Shown here piece after piece: positions 1 through 10,400 of a stretch of 43,717 nucleotides of DNA (the stretch's first letter is position 1; each line of letters begins with the position of its first letter). The notes beneath the pieces are model-generated. The model worked only from the letters and a program-made list of their open reading frames with translations, searched no databases and was not told where the DNA came from. The translations under genes and the position numbers were made by a program. Origin of the DNA: Terrimonas sp. (lineage in GTDB: Bacteria > Bacteroidota > Bacteroidia > Chitinophagales > Chitinophagaceae); contig NZ_QCZJ01000038.1 of assembly GCF_003075435.1 (NCBI RefSeq), forward strand, positions 1 to 43,717, written 5' to 3'.

Positions 1-123
1 GCTGTAAATCAAATAAGTTTATAATAATCCACAATTAAAATGTGGATTGTAAAAAGAAAAAAAGTAACAAAAAAAAGAAAAAGGGTAATAGTAGTAATAG
101 TGTCTACTTTTTTCAGGACATGA

Positions 124-193
124 CACTAACACCTGACCCCTGATAGCTGATGCCTGACAGCTGATACCTAACAGCTAACACCTGATACCTCAC
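124..193. repeat. Degenerate heptamer array, ten units
   Basis: Ten back-to-back 7-base units run without a phase break. The plus-strand consensus is NNCTGAY with some CTAAC variants; AGCTGAT appears twice. On the minus strand the core is RTCAGNT, the same core as the arrays at 29361 and 29999. No gene stop codon adjoins it inside the window. The period is read directly; the function is unknown. Confidence 0.8.
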
Positions 194-204
194 CGCCATA
201 ATAA

Positions 205-248
205 AAAGCATTAGGGCATCTACCCCTTCGGGAGATGCCTTTTGCTTT
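205..248. terminator. Long hairpin, probable terminator
   Basis: Nested perfect arms are present: AAAGCA (205-210) with TGCTTT (243-248), GGCATCT (215-221) with AGATGCC (233-239), and CCC/GGG around a TTC loop. A T-rich tail overlaps the outer right arm. It would suit the end of a rightward transcript entering from left of the window, though the symmetry permits either direction. Confidence 0.6.
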
Positions 249-765
249 AAACCAACTACAACATGAGAAAAAAGAAAGTGAAAATATTTTGAGGAAAGAT
301 CTGTTCAAAGTGTTCTATTCATTAACGGCAGTTAAATCGGAAATATTATTTATGCCGTGAATATTATTTATTGCTTATGTTTCTTAGTATTTTTTAAGCC
401 TCTGCTTAAAACAAACCGGCACATTAAATAGTATCATATTGCTGCAAAGCAAAGAGATGAATAATGAAATTATCATTTGGTAAGCCATATATTTTTGAAA
501 AATCTTCTTCGCAAAAATGTCATTCTGAACTACTTAAAATTTAGTATATCACTCCATCGAATATATCCTGCAGATATAAAAAATAACAAAGACTAAATAA
601 TAAAATTGCTGCGTTAAAGATCCCGATAGTGAAATTATACCCTAACCCCTATACAAGCCTGTTAAGGCAGAACCAAACGTACCCTGGCCATTGAAATATG
701 GCCGCTTAATCCATACCCGGAACAAAAAAGTGTTGATAGCAAAATCACAGCCTCTCAACATCTAC

Positions 766-797
766 AAAAAAACCCTCCGTAAAAGGAGGGCTTTTTG
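766..797 (-). terminator. Intrinsic terminator after the PDZ gene
   Basis: CCCTCC (773-778) and GGAGGG (785-790) form a perfect stem around a 6-base loop. Read leftward it ends in seven T (plus-strand A run 766-772), which makes a classic rho-independent terminator just past the PDZ gene stop. A T run on the other side (792-796) means it could also stop rightward transcripts. Confidence 0.85.
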
Positions 798-810
798 TTT
801 TTAGCATCTG

Positions 811-1839
811 CTAAAGATCTGTCGTCTTTAATTTCTTTGGTATCTTAACATCGATTGTTACAGGAGAACCATTTCTCAATACTTTTACCGGGTATGTAGA
901 TTTGTCTTTTACCTCAGCCATCTTCTCACGGGCGTCGTCTGTGCTCTTAATATCCTTACCATCTATATTGGTAATGATATCATCTTTTTTAATGCCCGAC
1001 TTAGCTGCCGCAGACGAATCTTCCAGGTCAATTACTTTCACGCCATTACCCTCTTCTGTATCCTGTATTTTTATACCCAGCCGGGGGCGGTTGTTAAACA
1101 TAATGCCCGGAGCATTAAACTTAAACTCTTTTGCAAAATCATCGTTAAACTGGGGCGCGTTAAGATTAAATGATCTTGCAAACGATTCCTTACGCTCGCC
1201 AAGTTTAAGTGTGAGCTTCTTTTCTTTTTTATCTCTCAGGTAGGTAATTTTTATTGCATCATCAGGTTTTTTATTGTTGATGATGGAAGAAAGAGAAGAA
1301 GGATCGGTAACAGATGTTTCATCAATCTTTGTAATGATATCCCCTTTCATTAAACCCGCTTTTGCAGCAGGGCTGTCATCAACCACATTAGTGATCCTGG
1401 CGCCTTTCTCGTCTTTATCTGTATATACGCCAAGCATTGCTTTTGGCTCACTTGTCCAGTTCATACCATCACTGTCAAAGCTAAAGCCCGGGGCAATAAT
1501 TGCAGCAGGAGGAACCGGGGGAATAGGTGCACCGGGCGTCCATACATGAGCTTTAGTCAGATTATTATCGTAACTAAAATCAAAATCCATATCATCTCCA
1601 TGCACGTTTACTGAAACATCTCCTTTATACGCTTTGGCAGGTTTTCCATTGATCGTAACATTGTCTCCATCAATTACAATGGTTGTTTTCTCGTCCTTAT
1701 CTCCTTTCTTTTTGATGATGATCTGTTCCTGTTTTCCTTTTTTAATTTTCTTATCCTGCGCCTGCAAACCTGCTACTGAAAACAAACAGCCTGCAGCCAC
1801 AAAAGCCAGCGCTGAGCGCTTATACATTGAAGTGTTCAT
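811..1839 (-). CDS. Secreted protein with two PDZ domains
   Basis: The 342-residue product starts with a signal peptide (about 1-28, ending in VAGLQAQ). A lysine-rich acidic stretch and a proline-rich linker (about 101-117) follow, then two PDZ domains at roughly 134-213 and 253-335. Both contain a GxxxxDxI-type core (GLMKGDIITKID and GIKKDDIITNID). There is no trypsin-like or S41 protease domain, so it is not a complete DegP or C-terminal processing protease. It is more likely a periplasmic binding or scaffold protein for C-terminal tails. It has its own promoter and terminator. The stop codon lies in a small inverted repeat (TTTAGCA 800-806 with TGCTAAA 809-815). The partner is unknown. Confidence 0.85.
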   Translation of the reverse strand: MNTSMYKRSALAFVAAGCLFSVAGLQAQDKKIKKGKQEQIIIKKKGDKDEKTTIVIDGDNVTINGKPAKAYKGDVSVNVHGDDMDFDFSYDNNLTKAHVWTPGAPIPPVPPAAIIAPGFSFDSDGMNWTSEPKAMLGVYTDKDEKGARITNVVDDSPAAKAGLMKGDIITKIDETSVTDPSSLSSIINNKKPDDAIKITYLRDKKEKKLTLKLGERKESFARSFNLNAPQFNDDFAKEFKFNAPGIMFNNRPRLGIKIQDTEEGNGVKVIDLEDSSAAAKSGIKKDDIITNIDGKDIKSTDDAREKMAEVKDKSTYPVKVLRNGSPVTIDVKIPKKLKTTDL

Positions 1840-1873
1840 ACAAAATATTTTAATTACGAAAGTTTTAGTAGAT

Positions 1874-1919
1874 CAAATGTAGAAGATTTTTCTGAAATAC
1901 GAAACATTTCGGAAATGTT
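1874..1919 (-). promoter_or_regulatory. Promoter and palindromic operator of the PDZ gene
   Basis: Read leftward, TACATTTG (1874-1881) fits the Bacteroidota -7 element TAnnTTTG. Exactly 19 bases upstream lies TTTC (1901-1904), one base from the TTTG -33 element. A perfect inverted repeat with 8-base arms and a 1-base centre, AACATTTCGGAAATGTT (1903-1919), overlaps the -33 box, where a bound protein could block or recruit RNA polymerase. The leader is about 30 bases. The regulator is not identified. Confidence 0.6.
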
Positions 1920-2001
1920 AAAAAAAATCAGATAGCACATCAATAGTATGAGCTCATAGCGAAGGTCGTGGCGTAACAGGCTGATACTTAAAAGAGATTT
2001 T

Positions 2002-2526
2002 CTACCCTTTAGCCAACTGTTCCAGCCCGGCGGTATATTTTTTTGCACCTCTAAATACAAACAAATCAACAGAGAAAAAAATAAGGGCTTGTATGGCAAG
2101 TGCTATTCCAACACCCTGCCATAAGGCTTTTGAAGGTAAACTATCAGCGTTTTGCTTATTTACCACAATAAGAATAACACCCGTCACCAACGCTGCCAGC
2201 TCAATGCCTAAAAAAAGTTTTACACTATTTGTCATTTTCTGCATACGGGGAAGCTCGGTAGTTTTCAATTTATCCGGGTTCATGTCAAAAGCATATACGT
2301 TGTCTATCCTTTGTTTATCGCTTTTGCTGTAAGGTGAGTATCCCATAGCCAATTGCGCAATGCCCAATAGTATCAGCGGAATAGCCATACCCTTATACAT
2401 ATTTGTTTTTATAAAGATCAGGAAGGCGATAGCGGTGAGAATAGCCACAGCACCTGCAATCATTAAAATAAGCCCGGCATTTTTTTCTGACAAGAAATAT
2501 TGTTCAATAGCTGTTTTGGTGAGCAT
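2002..2526 (-). CDS. Small membrane protein, four predicted helices
   Basis: The 174-residue product has four hydrophobic segments at about 17-39, 46-63, 102-122 and 135-158. A polar loop (about 64-100) lies between the second and third. No catalytic or binding motif is recognisable. A basic, glycine-poor tail ends in EQLAKG. It lies head-to-tail behind nothing in the window and is divergent from the M56 gene, 164 bases away. I do not recognise the family and assign no function beyond integral membrane protein. Confidence 0.75.
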   Translation of the reverse strand: MLTKTAIEQYFLSEKNAGLILMIAGAVAILTAIAFLIFIKTNMYKGMAIPLILLGIAQLAMGYSPYSKSDKQRIDNVYAFDMNPDKLKTTELPRMQKMTNSVKLFLGIELAALVTGVILIVVNKQNADSLPSKALWQGVGIALAIQALIFFSVDLFVFRGAKKYTAGLEQLAKG

Positions 2527-2605
2527 AATACAGGTATTTGAGTGAAGATTATATAACCCTGTCCAAATGTAACAATTGGTTTTAACCCGCGAAAGGTAAA
2601 AAAGA

Positions 2606-2649
2606 TTTGGTGATTTACGATTTAAATATATCTTTACGAAATAATCGTA
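2606..2649 (+). promoter_or_regulatory. M56 promoter with BlaI-type operator
   Basis: TTTG (2606-2609), 19 bases, then TATCTTTA (2629-2636) matches the Bacteroidota consensus except for the final base. TACGAAATAATCGTA (2635-2649) has perfect 5-base arms and overlaps the end of the -7 box and the likely start site. Another TACGA half-site lies in the spacer (2616-2620). TACGA-type palindromes resemble operators of BlaI/MecI repressors, the usual partners of BlaR1-type M56 peptidases. No BlaI gene is adjacent. Confidence 0.65.
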
Positions 2650-2690
2650 GGTTTAATACATTAAACTTCTCTTCATTTAAAAGATAGTTT

Positions 2691-4610
2691 ATGCAAATCA
2701 TTGCTGATTACATTATCAAGCTGTCTGTAAGCTTTGCTATCGTGTTCCTGTTTTATAGGGTGGCACTGAGCAATCTCACTTTTTACAAATGGAACCGTAT
2801 TTATTTGCTGGCATATACTTCGCTATGTTTTTTCATTCCGTTCGTAAATATTATGCCGGTCATCCGCAAAAGCGGGGCTGAGCGTATAACAATGCTTAAT
2901 ATGATACCAGCCCTTCAAACAACCAACGCTCCGGTATTTACAGGAGAAAACAAGACGGCAGCAACTGTTGGCTGGCCGGTAATGCAGGCCGTGATTGTAG
3001 GAATAGCGGCAGTAAGTATTGTATTATTAACCAGGATGATCATTCAGTTAATATCACTCAAAAAAGCGATCAGGTATGCTCAATTAATTGCTGATAAGGA
3101 AGTTAAACTTTACCATATTGACAAGGATATCATTCCATTTTCTTTTGGTAATGCTATTTTCATCAATACCAATTTACACCAGGCAGATGAATTAAAGGAG
3201 ATCATTTGTCATGAATTTGTGCATGTAAAACAAAAGCACAGTATAGATATTTTGTGGGCGGAGTTGCTTTGTATTTTTAACTGGTTTAATCCCTTTGTAT
3301 GGCTTTTAAGGCATGCCATCAGGCAAAATCTTGAATTTATTGCCGACAATAAAGTAGTGGAAAGTGGGATGGATAAAACACAATATCAATATCTTTTATT
3401 GAAAGTGTTGGGCAACAATCATTTTGCTGTGGCAAGTTCTTTTAATTTTTCTTCTTTAAAAAAAAGAGTTTTTATGATGAATAAAATCAAAACAACTAAA
3501 GTTCACTTGCTTAAATTTCTTTTCATTCTGCCATTGATGGTTATATTACTTCTTGCATTCCGTTCAAAACAAGGTGGAACAACGCGCTCCGGATTTTTTA
3601 CAATAGCAGGCATTGTGGTAGATAATGAAACACTTCAACCTATTGAAGACGTTATAATTGGCGATGTTTTTTCTGGAACACAGGCTGCATCTGATAAAAA
3701 AGGGTATTATGCTTTAAAAATACCTGTGATCAATAAAGATACTTTGCAGGTCCGCTTTAGTTATCAAAAAGAAGGCTACCCCGGGAATACAAAGATGGCG
3801 GCGTTGCAAACAAGCAACCCGGTTACAGAATCAAATGATATAATCATAATTGGAATCAATAAGAATAATAGTAATACATATATACATGGATATGGATCAG
3901 CGAAAAGAAACAGTCAAATAGTAAACCCTGATTATGACCTGGTATATGCTAAGTATATTGATTTTATTGACGACAAAAAAACTGAAGCCCAAATTGGCAA
4001 CTCTCCTAAACCTGTTCATATTATCAACGGAATCCCTTACGCGGTTGGCAATGGTTCTATGGCATGGTTTGACCAGGAAGAAGTAAATAATTCTTCTGAA
4101 TGTAAAGTTTGGGCAGATGGAAAAATTATGTCAATTGACGAAGCTAATAAAACTATTAACCGTTATGAATTAAACGGAGTAGCAGCTGTGCCACGTAAAG
4201 AAGCTAAAGAAAAGTTTGGAATAGATTGTAATATATTGGTTTTAATGAAAGACAGTTTAAATCCCATACAACACAACCCTCCAAAAAAAGAAGAAAAGAA
4301 ACCGGGAATATCTACTGCCTACTTTATCACACCTTCCCTGGTGTTAGATGGCAAAACAACGACTTTAAAAGCGTCAGGACCATTCAGCGGACGATTTATT
4401 GGAAATAATAATGATACTCTAAAGGCAATGTCGGCTTCAGGAGGAGTATATGAACTAAATAATACTGATATAGTTACATTAAATGGAACTAAAATGGAAA
4501 CAAATAAATTATATTCTATATCTCCGCTTTATCAATTTAAAATCATCTCGTCAGCGAACTTTAAAAATAACGGTTCAAGAAATATAGAAATAACTACAGT
4601 GCCCCTGTAA
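2691..4610 (+). CDS. BlaR1-like M56 membrane peptidase
   Basis: The 639-residue product begins with membrane helices. A zinc peptidase domain carries HEFVH at residues 174-178, the HExxH motif of family M56. A further helix (about 271-291) follows, then a carboxypeptidase-regulatory-like beta domain (about 300-375). The last 240 residues are of unknown fold and probably periplasmic. Known relatives sense a cell-wall or envelope signal and cleave a BlaI repressor. In Bacteroidota the BlaI gene usually sits directly upstream; here the upstream gene points away. A TonB-type barrel gene starts 31 bases downstream, so the two are likely one transcript. The ligand is unknown. Confidence 0.88.
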   Translation: MQIIADYIIKLSVSFAIVFLFYRVALSNLTFYKWNRIYLLAYTSLCFFIPFVNIMPVIRKSGAERITMLNMIPALQTTNAPVFTGENKTAATVGWPVMQAVIVGIAAVSIVLLTRMIIQLISLKKAIRYAQLIADKEVKLYHIDKDIIPFSFGNAIFINTNLHQADELKEIICHEFVHVKQKHSIDILWAELLCIFNWFNPFVWLLRHAIRQNLEFIADNKVVESGMDKTQYQYLLLKVLGNNHFAVASSFNFSSLKKRVFMMNKIKTTKVHLLKFLFILPLMVILLLAFRSKQGGTTRSGFFTIAGIVVDNETLQPIEDVIIGDVFSGTQAASDKKGYYALKIPVINKDTLQVRFSYQKEGYPGNTKMAALQTSNPVTESNDIIIIGINKNNSNTYIHGYGSAKRNSQIVNPDYDLVYAKYIDFIDDKKTEAQIGNSPKPVHIINGIPYAVGNGSMAWFDQEEVNNSSECKVWADGKIMSIDEANKTINRYELNGVAAVPRKEAKEKFGIDCNILVLMKDSLNPIQHNPPKKEEKKPGISTAYFITPSLVLDGKTTTLKASGPFSGRFIGNNNDTLKAMSASGGVYELNNTDIVTLNGTKMETNKLYSISPLYQFKIISSANFKNNGSRNIEITTVPL

Positions 4611-4641
4611 TTTTTTTATCTGTTTAATATATTAAAAATTC

Positions 4642-7425
4642 ATGTATAGATTCTATATAGCGTTTTCGCTTTGTTTTATCTCAACCACTTTAATCGCACA
4701 ATCCTCCAAAGGAACCATCACCGGAAAGCTCACAGACTCAACCGGTAAACAACCATTATCGCTGGCTACGGTAGCGGTTTTTCATGCAAAAGATACAGCA
4801 CTGATAACCTATAGATTAAGTGATCCGCAGGGCTCTTTTAAGGTGCCGGGCATTCCGCTGAATGATTCCTGCAGGATGATTATTACACATGCAGGTTCAG
4901 AAACATATCGCAAAACTTTCCTGTTGACTGATGCCGTGCCGCAGCTCGACTTAGGCACAATTAAACTCAGCCCTGATGCAAGGGTGATGGAAGAAGTGCT
5001 GGTAGTTGCGGAACGCCCGCCTGTAATTGTAAGAAAGGATACAATAGAATTTAACGCAGAAGCTTTTAAAACATTACCCTCTGCTTTAGTGGAAGATTTG
5101 CTTCGTAAACTGCCAGGCGTTGATGTAGATGCGCAGGGCAATATTACCGTAAACGGAAGAAAAGTAAATAAACTATATGTAGACGGTAAAGAGTTTTTTG
5201 GCAGCGACCCGCAAATGGCAACCAAAAACCTGCCGGCAAATATCATTGATAAAATACAGGTTACGGACGACAAAGAACAGATGGCACAAAATCCTGATTT
5301 ACCTGCCGGACAAATCGGGCAGGTAATCAATCTTAAACTGAAGAAGGCTATAAAAAAAGGTTGGTTTGGTAAAGCTTATGCGGGTGCAGGTACTGATGAC
5401 CGTTATGAAACAGGTGGCATCTTCAACCTGTTCAGAGATACATTACAGGTAAGCCTGCTGGGCTATACCAATAATGTTAACCGCCCCGGTTTCGGAATGA
5501 ATGATGTAATGAACACAGGAGGGTTTAACCGCAGTGGCTTTAACAGCATGATGGTAATGAACGATGGCGGCTTTGCATTGAATGGTATTTCTTTTGGTGG
5601 TACCGGGCAGGGTATACAACACTCTACCGGCGCAGGGTTGAATATAAATAACCAGTTGGGTAAAAAAGTAACGCTGAACCTGCAATACTTTTACGGGCAA
5701 ATAAAAAGCGATATACATCAGCTAAATAACCTGCAGCAATTTTTTGATGATACTACCATGACTACGCGTAATGAAAGCAACGAGCACAACAGGAATGATG
5801 TACACCGTATAGGCGGGTTTATTAAGTGGAAAACAGATTCATTATCTACGGTAGAATTCAGACCGGCGCTTACCCTGTCAACCCTGCAGGGGCAAAAGAA
5901 CATGTTATACAATACTTACAGTAACTACGAGCCGCTGCTGAACCAAAGTGATAATGAAGAACGAAGGAATAATAAGACCACGGAATTTTCTCAATTGGTG
6001 TCTTACAATAAAAAGTTTCATAAAGCGGGAAGAGCCTTGTTTGTATCCGGAACATTCAGGGTTTCAGATAACAATAACCACCAGTATAATAATGCGGAAA
6101 ATATTTTTTATGAAAATCAGCAACCGGTTACAACTGCGCTGAACCAGTTGCGCAATCGTAACCTGGATAATACCTCACTGGATTTTTGGGCGAATTACAG
6201 TGAGCCGGTTTCTAAAAAGCTGTCGTTACAGTTTAGCGAGAGCTTCAACTTTTTCAGGAATAAAGATGGTATAAAAACTTATGATGATCCCGCTAACAAT
6301 AATGAATACAATGATCTTAACGAAGCTTTGAGCAATGGCTTTAACAGGAACGGATGGAGAAGCAATACAAGAGCCGCGGTAAAGTTCACGCACAAAAAAA
6401 TTTCCATATCACCCGGCATAAACTACCAGTTGCTGAATATTGACAACAGGTTTCAGAAAAATCCTTCCATAGCACAGCATTTTAATTATATACTCCCTTC
6501 ATTGCAGATCAATATCGGCAGCTTAAATATAGGTTACAATGTAAACGCAAGAGAACCGGAGGTGAATGACCTGCAGCCCGTGGAAGATAATACAAACCCG
6601 CTGTATATAAGCCGGGGGAATCCTTTACTAAAACCCTCTGTTAATCATTCGCTGAATATTCAAACCTATAAATACGATTTAAAATCCAACATTAACTACA
6701 ACCTTTATATATATAGCAGCATAAGTGATAATGCTATTGTGCGGGCACGCATTGTTGATAAATCAGGCATACAATATACCACACCGGTTAACGCCAATGG
6801 CATATGGGAACTGCAGGGCGGAGGAGGTATAAACAAGCAATTTAAATTTAATAAAAACTGGAAGCTATCCCTGGGCAGTAATGTATGGGGAAGGTATACC
6901 CGCGGACTGATCATCCTGAACAATACCAGTACCAATGCTCAAAACACTGGGCTTAATCCCCGTGTTAATATTGCCTTTAACTGGAATGATAAATTTGAGT
7001 TCAGGCAAAACTATTCGTTGAACTGGAACAAAAGCAGCTATGCAGATCATGCATTTCCGGAGCTTGAAACAACCGCGCACAATTCGGGCAGTGAATTAAT
7101 TATACGTATGCCCAGGCATTGGGTTTGGGAAACCAGTATTGACTATCGCTATAATCCGCAGGTGGCGGCAGGTATACAAAAAAATGTTTACCGCTGGAAT
7201 GCTGCACTTAATTTCCTGTTCCTTAAAGATGATAAAGGGCAGCTAAAACTATCGGCATTTGATTTATTGAATCAAAATACCAGCGTATACCGCAATGTTA
7301 ATGAGAACTATATCAGTGATGTTGAAACAACTGTGCTCAAGCGCTACTTCATGCTGACCTTCACTTATAATATCCGGAACTTTGGCGGCAAGGTTGGCGG
7401 CAGGGAAAGATTATTTTTATTCTAA
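4642..7425 (+). CDS. Outer-membrane beta-barrel protein, TonB receptor-like
   Basis: The 927-residue product has a signal peptide (about 1-20, cleaved after LIAQ). A carboxypeptidase-regulatory-like domain (about 22-105) and a plug-like region (about 120-235, with NGRKVNKLYVDGKEFFG) follow, then a long barrel rich in alternating aromatic residues and NxNY motifs to the C-terminal end. This matches the outer-membrane beta-barrel family related to TonB-dependent receptors, not the SusC class, since the SusC signature is absent. It directly follows the M56 gene and may be its co-transcribed partner. The cargo is unknown. The stop codon abuts the heptamer array at 7426. Confidence 0.87.
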   Translation: MYRFYIAFSLCFISTTLIAQSSKGTITGKLTDSTGKQPLSLATVAVFHAKDTALITYRLSDPQGSFKVPGIPLNDSCRMIITHAGSETYRKTFLLTDAVPQLDLGTIKLSPDARVMEEVLVVAERPPVIVRKDTIEFNAEAFKTLPSALVEDLLRKLPGVDVDAQGNITVNGRKVNKLYVDGKEFFGSDPQMATKNLPANIIDKIQVTDDKEQMAQNPDLPAGQIGQVINLKLKKAIKKGWFGKAYAGAGTDDRYETGGIFNLFRDTLQVSLLGYTNNVNRPGFGMNDVMNTGGFNRSGFNSMMVMNDGGFALNGISFGGTGQGIQHSTGAGLNINNQLGKKVTLNLQYFYGQIKSDIHQLNNLQQFFDDTTMTTRNESNEHNRNDVHRIGGFIKWKTDSLSTVEFRPALTLSTLQGQKNMLYNTYSNYEPLLNQSDNEERRNNKTTEFSQLVSYNKKFHKAGRALFVSGTFRVSDNNNHQYNNAENIFYENQQPVTTALNQLRNRNLDNTSLDFWANYSEPVSKKLSLQFSESFNFFRNKDGIKTYDDPANNNEYNDLNEALSNGFNRNGWRSNTRAAVKFTHKKISISPGINYQLLNIDNRFQKNPSIAQHFNYILPSLQINIGSLNIGYNVNAREPEVNDLQPVEDNTNPLYISRGNPLLKPSVNHSLNIQTYKYDLKSNINYNLYIYSSISDNAIVRARIVDKSGIQYTTPVNANGIWELQGGGGINKQFKFNKNWKLSLGSNVWGRYTRGLIILNNTSTNAQNTGLNPRVNIAFNWNDKFEFRQNYSLNWNKSSYADHAFPELETTAHNSGSELIIRMPRHWVWETSIDYRYNPQVAAGIQKNVYRWNAALNFLFLKDDKGQLKLSAFDLLNQNTSVYRNVNENYISDVETTVLKRYFMLTFTYNIRNFGGKVGGRERLFLF

Positions 7426-7496
7426 TGGAAGGTATAGAGAGGATGGAGTAAGGCAGATGGCTTGTGCCCTATACCTTACTCCACCTGCCTTCTACC
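7426..7496. repeat. Inverted heptamer array filling a convergent spacer
   Basis: The 71 bases between two convergent stop codons are ten 7-base units plus one base. The left five units end mostly in GG, and the right five are the inverse type starting CT or CC. TACCTTA recurs exactly 21 bases apart (7472, 7493). Perfect stems are possible: AAGGTATAG (7429-7437) with CTATACCTT (7469-7477), or GGAGTAAGG (7445-7453) with CCTTACTCC (7474-7482). The two exclude each other. It may act as a bidirectional 3' end; no T tract is present. Confidence 0.8.
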
Positions 7497-10400
7497 TTAA
7501 CTAAACAGGTATTCCACATCCTCTCTTGTAAGACTCTTCACAAAGGCAGTGTCATCTGCAATCAGGTCTTTGGCAAGTGAGCGTTTCTTTTCCTGCAACT
7601 GCAGTATCTTATCTTCAATGGTATCCTTACAGATCATGCGGTAAGCGAAAATATTCTTCGTTTGGCCGATACGGTGAGTGCGGTCAATGGCCTGTTGTTC
7701 CACAGCAGGGTTCCACCAGGGGTCAACAATATATACATAGTCTGCCGCTGTCAGGTTCAAGCCCACACCTCCTGCTTTCAATGATATAAGGAATACCCGG
7801 CAGGTATCATCATTCTGAAAACGGGTAATGGCTTTTTCCCTGTCAGTAGCAGAAGTGCTGCCATCAAAATATTCAAACGGCACTTCAAGCTCTTTCAATT
7901 TTTGTTTGATCAATGCCAGCATACCGAGAAACTGGGAAAAGATCAGAGCTTTGTGATTACCGATATTTTCTGTTATCTCCCTGCCAATTTCTTCGAGCTT
8001 TATTGAATGATTGGGGTATTTTTCCTGCTCATTCATAATAGCCGGAGAATCGCATATCTGCCGCAGCTTCATCAATCCCTGTAAAATGGTTAACTGAGAT
8101 CTGGCAATACCCTGGTCGTTAATAACACCCAGTATCTTATCCCTGTAATCATTCCTGAACGCATCATAAATCTCTCTCTGCTCATCCTGCATTTCACAAA
8201 ACAATATGGTTTCTGTTTTTTCTGGAAGATCGCGTGCCACCTGTTCTTTTGTTCTGCGAAGAATAAAAGGATATAATAGCTTTTTAAGATGGTCTTTCCT
8301 GTCCTGTTCTCCAAATTTATCAATAGGTGTTGCAAATTCATTCCTGAAATACTCAACCGAACCCAGCATACCCGGGTTAAGAAAATTCATCTGTGCATAA
8401 ATATCAAAAGTATTATTCTGCAACGGCGTACCACTTAAACACAAACGATTCTTCGCTTCAAGCAAGCCGGCGGCCTTGGTTACCTTACTCTGCGGGTTTT
8501 TAATTGCCTGAGATTCATCCAGGATTACATAATCAAAATGTATATCGGTCAGCAGCTTTATATCACTGCGCAATGTGCCATATGTTGTAATAATTACATT
8601 GCATTTTTCAAATGCTTCTTTGTCTCTCGCCCTGTCTCCGCCGTGATGAATATAATAAGTAAGCTCAGGCGTAAATTTTTTAATTTCATTCTCCCAGTTA
8701 AACATCAGCGTTGTGGGGCAAATAACTATCGCCCTCAGGGTGCCATGTGTATCTTTATAAAACTGCATGAAAGATAATGCCTGAACTGTTTTACCCAAAC
8801 CCATATCATCAGCCAGTATACCGCCCCAGCCAACTTCGCTTAAATAATTCAGCCAGTGATAACCCGCTACCTGGTATGGACGAAGAATATGCGCCAGCCG
8901 GTGCGGAGGGTCAATTTCTTTTATACGGTTAAAACCCCTGAGCCTGTTATACTTCTCTTCCAGTTCAATCATTACCTCGGTTTCATCTTTCTCATTATGC
9001 AGCTCATCAATTACGCTGAGGTGATATTTTGATAAACGGAGTGAATTGTTTTTTCCTTCACCCACGCGGAACAGCAATGAATATTTTTTAAGCCAGTTTT
9101 CCGGTAAAATACCCAGTGTGCCGTCATTCAGTTGTACAAATTGCTGCTTGTTGGCCAAAGCTTTTTTAATTTCGGCTATACTTACATGTTGTTCACCAAA
9201 CACAACATTCACTTTGGCATCAAACCAATCCATGCCACTGCTGATATGAATTTGTGTGGATGGCCGCGCTGTATTAAAGCGGAAATTCCTCAACACATCA
9301 AATCCAATAACCGGCACATTCATTTCCTTCATGCTGTCAACAAACAAAAAGAACCAGTTATTCTTTAATACATCAGCGCCTTTAAGCGCCAGCGTAGCGC
9401 CTGTTTCAGGGCGGATAAAATTAGAATGAAGATTCTCCAGCTTTTTGATAAACTGAAGCTCTTTCTCCTTATCACGATGGATTTCTAAAACCTTATCATT
9501 TACAGGAATGGTAATAATATCCCTTGCATTGAATTTTGTTTCAAATCCTTTATAAGAAAATACTGGAACGAATAACAGGTAATCTCCCTTTTCCTGTAAT
9601 AATAATTTTATTTCAGGGTCACCATCTTTAATTTCCTGTACAAGACTTTTGTCAAATTTTACTTTGTATTCCTTGGTCAGCGGTATAATGTTTTTTTCGA
9701 GATATTCCGGCCAATCTTCGAGGGAAATGTTTATAGATGCCTTATTGGTAAATTTTTCTATTTCTGCTATATCTTCCTGTCGTGCCCAATTGTAAAGCGT
9801 ATCAGCATATTTAAAAATCAGGCTGGTTTGCCATTCGTTTTCTTTCAGGTTAATTTCAGCACCATTTACCTGCACATAGCAGGAAACTTCAATGTTCTTT
9901 TTTGATGCTGCTACTTTAAAAAAAGGCGTTATGGTTTCTTCTGCCAGCTGAGCAGGCAGCAGGTTGCCGGTAACAAAATTCTTTTTAGCAGGCAGGAAAT
10001 ATACCAGCGGATTTTGCTTTTGCTCATTGAATATTTTAAGCAGCTTGGGATATAAATATTCTGTGATCAGAGATTTTGTTTCTTCAGGCAGTTCATCACC
10101 TTCGTGGTGAATAATATTTTCCCAGATACCCGAAAACGGTGAATTACGGCTTACATATTTATTGATCTCCGCATCCTGCAATTTTCTTACCTGTTGCAAT
10201 AGCTGTTTATCCTGCTCAGCAAAATCATCTGCATTTACAAACTTTGCAAGATCAATCTTTTCAACCTTGCCGGCAAACCCTGAAACATCTTCGTTCACAT
10301 CCCCGCTTACAACATCCACGGCAAAATAGGGGTAAGATTTAACCGCTTCGTTAAATACTATTCCTATTCTTAATGCAGGCCCGGTAGTTGCAGGAGCTGT

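Larger units (their letters stand above)
1..810. other. Intergenic region without a gene
   Basis: I see no credible coding region in these 810 bases. It holds a heptamer repeat (124-193), a long hairpin (205-248) and a terminator (766-797) serving the leftward PDZ gene. The part from about 300 to 760 is AT-rich with no structure that I recognise. Confidence 0.6.

Noticed and set aside
124-193. CRISPR array
   Set aside because: The units are 7 bases with no spacers and no cas genes are nearby; the same holds for the other arrays.
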